Assembly (NCBI GenBank): GCA_964522445.1
Contig: CAZFUY010000001.1
Span: 1-64,000 of the forward strand
Source of the DNA: CAZFUY01 sp964522445
Lineage (GTDB): Bacteria; Pseudomonadota; Gammaproteobacteria; SZUA-229
Length of the DNA stretch: 64,000 nucleotides
Direction of reading: 5' to 3'
The notes under the pieces were generated by a model. The model saw only the letters and a list, made by a program, of their open reading frames with translations. It did no database searches and was not told where the DNA came from. This document shows positions 63,019 through 64,000 of the stretch, piece after piece. The translations under genes were made by a program, and so were the position numbers. The first letter of the stretch is position 1. Each line of letters begins with the position of its first letter.

Positions 63019-64000
63019 TTATATGAGTGCTTTATGTTTAAAGGGTTTAAACAAGGCAATTAGCAACGGCAGCAAAGTCATATTTGCCAGTAATGCAACC
63101 AGCATGGCAAAGCCGGTTAGTAAGCCAAAGTAAATCATCGGCATGAAATTTGATAAAGCCAGTATAGAAAAGCCAAGTGTAATAGTAATCGTTGTGTAAT
63201 ACATGGCGCGGCCAATGCTGACATGGCTGCGTTTTATTGCTGCCCAGTAGTCATGATCAATTTCATATTCTTCTTCTAGTCGATGCACATAATGAATGGT
63301 GTCATCAACGGCTATGCCTATACAGATTGCAGCAATGGTTATGGTCATAATATCAAGGGGTATACCTGATAATCCCATCAGGCCTAAAACCATTGAGGCG
63401 GCTAACATATTTGGAATAATGGCGAGTATTGCGACAGATATTGATTTAAATAATACGGCGAACATTGCGAGAATGGCAAGGAATACAACGCCAATAGTGA
63501 GTATCTGTGATTTAAATAAACTTTGTAACATATTGTTATATAACACTAGCATGCCAGTTAGGTGAACCTGTTTTTTATCCAGTCCAATTTTATTAACTAG
63601 ATGGTCATTAATTTTATTAATTAAATCATTGCGTCGTAAATTTCTGTCAGAGTCATATACGCGAATACTAAAACGAATCTGATTGCCATCAGCTGTCATA
63701 TAAGGTGTCATTAACGATGATTTAATTTCATCAGGCACACGCTTATAAATAATAGAAAGAAAAAAATCATCCAGGTCATCATTGTCACGAAGTTGTTCGA
63801 GCATAGAAACTGTAGTGTAAATTGAAAGTACTTTTCCTGTTTCGGGTAAGCTATCAAGATAGTTATGAATTTCAGCAATCTGTTCCATCATATTGTAATT
63901 AAACCAGTAGCTGGTTGCTGAAATGCCTGCTTCGGAAGCATCGTCAAGTTCTAGCTCAAGATCCAGATCATCTTCATCGTCACTAATAAATTCTTCGGTA
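63019..64000 (-). CDS. RND/MMPL-family exporter, C-terminal part (runs off the right edge)
   Basis: The reading frame is open from the window edge to a stop at 63019, so the Met at 63891 is internal; 327 residues are visible. They include an acidic periplasmic region (FISDDEDDLDLELELDD) and then helices: QILTIGVVFLAILAMFAVLF, ILAIIPNMLAASMVLGLMG, the conserved GIAVDDTIHYVHR, and final helices near MTLLPLLIALF. It resembles predicted exporters of the RND superfamily (MMPL group), many of which act on hydrophobic substrates. Substrate unknown. Confidence 0.85.
   Translation of the reverse strand, partial: TEEFISDDEDDLDLELELDDASEAGISATSYWFNYNMMEQIAEIHNYLDSLPETGKVLSIYTTVSMLEQLRDNDDLDDFFLSIIYKRVPDEIKSSLMTPYMTADGNQIRFSIRVYDSDRNLRRNDLINKINDHLVNKIGLDKKQVHLTGMLVLYNNMLQSLFKSQILTIGVVFLAILAMFAVLFKSISVAILAIIPNMLAASMVLGLMGLSGIPLDIMTITIAAICIGIAVDDTIHYVHRLEEEYEIDHDYWAAIKRSHVSIGRAMYYTTITITLGFSILALSNFMPMIYFGLLTGFAMLVALLANMTLLPLLIALFKPFKHKALI

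Noticed and set aside
63889..63891. ATG as the start of the RND exporter gene
   Set aside because: The frame is open from here to the window edge with coding-like sequence, so this Met is internal.

Overview
The window looks like chromosome of a free-living, sulfur-oxidising, facultatively denitrifying gammaproteobacterium of low to moderate GC (about 40 % by eye, not counted). Three things point there: the gene order polA - small RNA - engB - cytochrome c4 - dsbA - diguanylate cyclase, which is the order known from Pseudomonas and relatives; a flavocytochrome c sulfide dehydrogenase (fccAB); and a full nitrous oxide reductase cluster. I saw no tRNA, rRNA, insertion sequence, prophage or CRISPR array. 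Both edges cut a gene: a lipoprotein at the left (1-87, minus) and an RND-type exporter at the right (63019-64000, minus).

Layout. 1-10.4 kb: surface or envelope lipoproteins and a putative outer-membrane barrel, uvrD, and a five-PAS protein with degenerate GGDEF and EAL domains. 10.6-16.1 kb: a TakP-type TRAP binding protein facing its DctQM permease across a lipoprotein gene and a MITE-like palindrome, then an alpha/beta hydrolase and a LOG-family protein. 16.1-23.7 kb: the conserved polA-engB-cc4-dsbA-dgc block, with a strong candidate small RNA in the Spot 42/ErsA position. 23.9-27.8 kb: a divergent envelope module (MltC-like lytic transglycosylase, two LPP20 lipoproteins, a transglutaminase-like protein). 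27.9-31.6 kb: a TRAP transporter with a TatT component. 31.9-43.0 kb: a clade II nos cluster (nosZ, two cytochromes c, nosB, nosD, nosG, nosH, nosF, nosL, nosY) ending in a MenA-like prenyltransferase, with two FNR-type boxes. 43.1-50.4 kb: more c-type cytochromes, fccAB, an octahaem cytochrome with its cytochrome b partner and a DUF302 protein, and a thioredoxin-like protein. 50.4-51.6 kb: a response regulator and a small partner. 52.0-61.2 kb: a beta-oxidation block (fadA, fadN-type, acyl-CoA dehydrogenase, etfB, etfA, ETF-quinone oxidoreductase) behind a LiuR-like MerR regulator. 61.5-64 kb: a beta-helix lipoprotein and the exporter fragment.

How the parts fit. Sulfide (FccAB) and acyl-CoA (ETF and ETF-QO) feed electrons to cytochromes c and quinones. 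N2O (NosZ, probably through NosGH, NosB and the small cytochromes) and the unknown substrate of the octahaem cytochrome are the sinks. FNR-type boxes at nosZ and at the dihaem cytochrome gene suggest induction under low oxygen or nitric oxide.

A recurring feature is the number of intergenic palindromic elements: two copies of one REPIN and at least six other nested inverted repeats of different families. The observations most worth following up are the polA-engB small RNA, the FNR-type boxes and attenuators of the nos cluster, the DUF302-octahaem cytochrome-cytochrome b unit, the MltC/LPP20/transglutaminase module, and the GGDEF-EAL protein that looks like a c-di-GMP sensor rather than an enzyme.
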